In this document: piece by piece, positions 12,966 to 15,747 of the stretch | Numbering within the stretch: the stretch's first letter is position 1 | Layout: every line of letters begins with the position of its first letter | Assembly (NCBI GenBank): GCA_964366875.1 | Contig: CAYIVF010000016.1 | Span: forward strand, 1-15,747 | Length of the DNA stretch: 15,747 bases | Origin: CAYIVF01 sp964366875 | Lineage (GTDB): Bacteria > Patescibacteriota > Minisyncoccia > Minisyncoccales > Staskawiczbacteraceae | Direction: 5' to 3' | Made by a program: the position numbers and the translations under genes | The notes under the pieces: generated by a model | What the model was told of the DNA's origin: nothing | What the model saw: the letters and a program-made list of their open reading frames with translations, nothing else | The model's database searches: none

Positions 12966-15110
12966 ATGCCTAAAGAATCATCGCTTTTGTTAAAAATTTG
13001 CGATTGGGTCGTAAAATACAGTATTTATGCCGCAATATTTTTGGTGCCGATTTTTTTCTTGCCCTGGACTGCCGAAGTTTTAGATTTTAACAAGCAGACC
13101 CTGCTGCTTTTGTTAGTTTTTGTTGCGCTCTTTAGTTGGATGATGCGGACTTTAGTTTCCGGTAAATTTGAGCTCAACATAAGCCCAATGCATATAGTTG
13201 TCGGAGTGCTATTTCTGATATACCTTTTATCAGTTGTTTTTTCTACGTACAGCTATGGAAGTTTTTGGGGCTGGCCGCAAATTACTTCAGAATCCCTGCT
13301 TTCATTAATAGCCTTCGTCTTGCTTTATTTCTTAGTCAGCAATGTTTTTTCAAAGAGAAATATCTTTGGAGCAACAATTATTCTCTCCTTTTCTGTTTTG
13401 TTGGCTGAATTGATCGGGATTCTGCAGCTTTTTGGTTTATTTGTTCTTCCGTTTGATTTTGCCAAAACAGCTGCATTTAATACACTAGGCTCTGTAGGTA
13501 GTTTGGGATTTATTGCAGCAATTATGCTTCCTTTGGCAATAGTTTTGTTAATTTTATCTAAAAAGTGGTGGAAGCTTTTATTTATTTTAGAAATAGTTTT
13601 TTCAGCTTTAATATTGTTTTTAGTCAACTACCCAATAGTTTGGTGGGCCGTAATTGCGGGCTCCGCCTTAATTATGATTTTTGGAATAATGAAAAGAGGG
13701 GTTTTTGACGGCAGATGGATGGCTTTGCCAATGTTTTTTTTGGCAGTATCTCTGTTTTTTGTGCTTTTGAACCCTCAAGTTAATTTACTTAGCCAAAAAC
13801 CTAATGAAATATTTTTGTCGCAAAGAGCCAATTTAGATATATCTTTGCAGGTGCTGAAAGAAAGGCCAATTTTTGGTTCTGGACCCGGAACTTTTACTTA
13901 TGATTTTTTAAAGTATAAAAGTCCGGATTTTAGCAAAAGTTCTTTGTGGAATCTCGCCTTTAACAGAGGGGCATCAAAAGTTTTAAATGATTTAGTAACA
14001 ACAGGAATTTTAGGAGCTTTAGCTCTTTTAGCATTGATGGCTTTCCCTGTTTTCTTGGGTGTTAAATTCCTTATTGTTGAAAAAGAAGCTAACCCGCTTT
14101 ATTGGATTCTAACCTTAGGTTTATCTGTCTGTTTGGTTGTCTTTGGATTAACATATTTTCTGTATAATTCAAACGTTGTTTTAGATTTTGTCTACTTCTT
14201 TTTAATAGCAAGCTTAATTGGCTTAACTGGACCCAAAGGGTACCCCGAAAGAAAAGCTTATGAGCTAAAGCCGTCTTCTTTAATGACCTTGCTCATTACA
14301 TTTGTATTCACCTTAGTATTTATTTTTGGTTTGGGTCTTATTATTTTAGACGGTCAAAAATATATAGCTGAGGTGAGTTACTTAAAAGGATTAGTAAAAT
14401 ACCAGGCCGGCCAAAAAGACGAAGGAATTAAAAGCATAGAGGCGGCAGCTGCTACAAATTCATCTTCGGATTTGTATTTTAGACAGTTATCCCAGGCTTA
14501 TTTAGCAAAACTCCAAGATGAGCTGCAAAACAGCGCGAGTGCTCCAAGCGATGAAGAAACAAAAAAAATCCAAACATTAGTTGCAAATTCTGTAAACGCC
14601 GCAAAAATTGCAGCTGATTTAAATCCGAATAATGCTAACAACTGGTCAGTCAGGGGATATGTCTATCAGAGTTTGTTCGGTGTTATTAGCGACGCAGGAA
14701 CTTGGGCAGATAAGTCATATGACGAAGCGCTTAAATTGAGTCCAAATGATCCATATTTGTTGGCTCAAAAAGGAAATGTATTTTTGGCTATGGCTTTAAG
14801 CCAGCCTCAGGAGCAAGCGCAACAGAAAACACAGTATTTTGAGCAAGCGCAGGAGCAGCTGGAAAAAGCAGTTAATTTAAATCCTAATTATTCTAACGCC
14901 CTATATTCTTTAGGATGGGTGTATGATTCTATGGGCCAAAAAGACAAGGCAATTGAATCATTTTCCAAACTTCAAAACCTAAATCCGGACAATCAGGATG
15001 TTCAGAAAATATTAAGCAACTTGCGAGGTGGAAAACCAGCCTTAGAGGGGTTAAATCAGCAGCAGCCACAGCCGGAAAATCCGCCAGAAACTTTACCATT
15101 AAACAAGTAA
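12966..15110 (+). CDS. O-antigen-ligase-like polytopic membrane protein with C-terminal TPRs, 714 aa
   Basis: About eleven or twelve hydrophobic helices fill residues 15-465. Between late helices lies LKERPIFGSGPGTFTYDFLKYK (split here as LKERPIFG and SGPGTFTYDFLKYK, about 296-318), matching the Wzy_C/WaaL/PglL signature of O-antigen ligases and protein O-oligosaccharyltransferases. These enzymes transfer lipid-linked glycans outside the membrane. After the last helix, residues about 475-690 form TPR-like repeats such as AADLNPNNANNWSVRGYVY, ALKLSPNDPYLLAQKGNVF and AVNLNPNYSNALYSLGWVY, a known fusion in CPR. The tail is Gln/Pro-rich. Its place beside two large surface proteins suggests it glycosylates them, which is inference. 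The start follows a palindrome by 3 nt; GGGG at 12955-12958 may act as a weak ribosome-binding site. The stop lies within palindrome copy 3. Confidence 0.8.
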   Translation: MPKESSLLLKICDWVVKYSIYAAIFLVPIFFLPWTAEVLDFNKQTLLLLLVFVALFSWMMRTLVSGKFELNISPMHIVVGVLFLIYLLSVVFSTYSYGSFWGWPQITSESLLSLIAFVLLYFLVSNVFSKRNIFGATIILSFSVLLAELIGILQLFGLFVLPFDFAKTAAFNTLGSVGSLGFIAAIMLPLAIVLLILSKKWWKLLFILEIVFSALILFLVNYPIVWWAVIAGSALIMIFGIMKRGVFDGRWMALPMFFLAVSLFFVLLNPQVNLLSQKPNEIFLSQRANLDISLQVLKERPIFGSGPGTFTYDFLKYKSPDFSKSSLWNLAFNRGASKVLNDLVTTGILGALALLALMAFPVFLGVKFLIVEKEANPLYWILTLGLSVCLVVFGLTYFLYNSNVVLDFVYFFLIASLIGLTGPKGYPERKAYELKPSSLMTLLITFVFTLVFIFGLGLIILDGQKYIAEVSYLKGLVKYQAGQKDEGIKSIEAAAATNSSSDLYFRQLSQAYLAKLQDELQNSASAPSDEETKKIQTLVANSVNAAKIAADLNPNNANNWSVRGYVYQSLFGVISDAGTWADKSYDEALKLSPNDPYLLAQKGNVFLAMALSQPQEQAQQKTQYFEQAQEQLEKAVNLNPNYSNALYSLGWVYDSMGQKDKAIESFSKLQNLNPDNQDVQKILSNLRGGKPALEGLNQQQPQPENPPETLPLNK

Positions 15111-15188
15111 TGCGAAAATAAAAATATTTTTTAGTGCGCCAACCCACAGCCAACCCGAACTAAAAAATATTTTTATTTCCGCATTACT
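15106..15188 (+). repeat. Palindromic core element, copy 3 (83 bp)
   Basis: Arms of 30 bp (15106-15135 and 15159-15188) pair with one mismatch and enclose a 23-nt core. The core reads GCGCCAACCCACAGCC then AACCCGAAC, a diverged form of copies 1 and 2. The arms resemble the other copies (GAAAATA, ATATTTTTT) but differ in sequence and length while remaining self-complementary. The left arm includes the stop codon of the upstream gene. Same orientation as copies 1 and 2. Confidence 0.88.
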
Positions 15189-15199
15189 AGGATAAAATT

Positions 15200-15556
15200 A
15201 TGAAAAATATAACGATTTCTATTGTAATAACAATTTTGCTTTTGGCAGTGTCTCTATTGGGCCTGAAATATTATTTTTTTCAAAAAGAGTTGGATTTAAA
15301 TCAAAAAATCATAAGCACCTGCCATCTTAATAAAAAAATCGCTAATTTCAATAAGCTTTTTGTCAGCAATGTTTTACAGAGCAAAGGCGAGGTTTCTTAT
15401 GAAGACCGGTTAAAATTAGAAAACGCAGCAATAGAAACTCAGGATAAGGAAATAATTGACGGGTGGCACGATTTCTTAGACAGCAAAACAGAGGCGCAGG
15501 CGCAGGAAAACACTAAAAGATTGCTGAATATGTTTGCCAATAAAATTATTTACTGA
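15200..15556 (+). CDS. Small single-pass membrane protein, 118 aa (paralog of 8109-8465)
   Basis: One N-terminal transmembrane helix (about residues 5-25) is followed by a helical charged domain containing EVSYEDRLKLENAA and DKEIIDGWHDF, and the end NKIIY. Length and motif spacing equal those of the product at 8109-8465. One cysteine (CHLNKK) is not shared. AGGA at 15189-15192, 7 nt before the ATG, is a plausible ribosome-binding site and one of the few in this window. Function unknown; with its paralog it brackets the 1466-aa fibre gene and the O-antigen-ligase-like gene, which suggests a role in their export, assembly or anchoring. Confidence 0.7.
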   Translation: MKNITISIVITILLLAVSLLGLKYYFFQKELDLNQKIISTCHLNKKIANFNKLFVSNVLQSKGEVSYEDRLKLENAAIETQDKEIIDGWHDFLDSKTEAQAQENTKRLLNMFANKIIY

Positions 15557-15572
15557 ACAACAAAAATCATAA

Positions 15573-15611
15573 ACTAAAAATCTCCTTGGCGAAGCCAAGG
15601 AGATTTTTAGT
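15573..15611 (+). terminator. Perfect 18-bp terminator hairpin with GAA loop
   Basis: Arms 15573-15590 and 15594-15611 pair perfectly around GAA. The GC-rich centre CTCCTTGGC / GCCAAGGAG is flanked by A5 and T5 tracts, giving bidirectional terminator form. It lies 17 nt after the last stop codon. The tip GGCGAAGCC is of the very stable GCGAAGC class. Fourteen bases match the palindrome within dprA. Confidence 0.85.
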
Positions 15612-15629
15612 GACGGGGTGAACCCAGGA

Positions 15630-15694
15630 TGTCGCGTATTCTGAATTTAGCGCGAACCCATTTTGAGCGAAATTGCTGATGCAATTTCGCGACA
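15630..15694 (+). other. Hairpin-rich non-coding segment
   Basis: A perfect hairpin, GCGAAATTGC-TGAT-GCAATTTCGC (15667-15690), is overlapped by a longer-range pairing of TGTCGCG (15630-15636) with CGCGACA (15688-15694); the two share bases and would compete. Just upstream TGACGGGGT (15611-15619) repeats a string at 12951-12959. No ORF is evident. It may be another palindromic element or the start of a structured RNA. Confidence 0.5.
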
Positions 15695-15742
15695 CTTCCC
15701 AAATCCGCTCGGGTGCGGCGGAAGGAAGGGGTTGGGGGGAGG
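15695..15742 (+). other. Hairpin plus G-run tract at the right edge
   Basis: CTTCC (15695-15699) and CCGC (15705-15708) pair with GCGG (15715-15718) and GGAAG (15720-15724). Five G-runs follow or overlap (GG, GG, GGGG, GGGGGG, GG from 15720 to 15742) and could form a G-quadruplex in competition with the hairpin. The context beyond the edge is missing, so function cannot be judged. Confidence 0.4.
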
Positions 15743-15747
15743 AATTC

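Noticed and set aside
15742..15747. EcoRI site (GAATTC) at the very end, as a cloning boundary
   Set aside because: A six-base site at the window edge can be chance and nothing vector-like is present.

Overview
The window looks like a chromosomal piece from a Candidate Phyla Radiation (Patescibacteria, Parcubacteria-like) bacterium. It is moderately AT-rich, every gene reads on the + strand, and gaps are short. Several family types are typical of that group: a DUF5679 zinc ribbon, a stand-alone ComEC-type metallo-hydrolase, an enlarged adenylate-kinase-like protein, GYAW-repeat and S74 surface proteins, and an O-antigen-ligase-like protein with TPRs. TGA is used as a stop codon (1322, 8110, 15554), so the UGA=Gly code of Gracilibacteria/Absconditabacteria does not apply. 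The taxonomic call is inference from gene content.

Left part (1-5578), housekeeping and DNA uptake: the 3' end of a short-chain dehydrogenase, a 53-residue zinc ribbon, a perfect terminator, a ComEC-like hydrolase, a nucleoside monophosphate kinase, a probable structured ncRNA with its own promoter and terminator, then dprA-comM (11-nt overlap) and yraN. DprA, ComM and the ComEC-like hydrolase all point to natural transformation.

Right part (5579-15556), cell surface: a 782-residue exported protein with GYAW repeats and an Ig-like domain, a 118-residue membrane protein (4-nt overlap), a 1466-residue repeat-rich adhesin-like protein with an S74 endosialidase-chaperone domain, a polytopic O-antigen-ligase/TPR protein, and a second 118-residue protein paralogous to the first. 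The likely theme is a large surface fibre or adhesin set plus a glycan-transfer enzyme.

The most unusual layer is intergenic. Three palindromic elements (1314-1427, 5140-5213, 15106-15188) share a conserved GC-rich core flanked by long self-complementary arms, and the arms differ between copies but stay complementary. A second palindrome type (12901-12962, with a degenerate relative near 171-235) folds as a two-armed cruciform. A third, nested palindrome lies inside dprA, in frame, at the joint between its two domains. Genes often begin within a few tens of bases after such a palindrome. Extended -10 motifs of the form TGNTAAAAT lie 6-9 nt before start codons at three places, suggesting leaderless or nearly leaderless messages.
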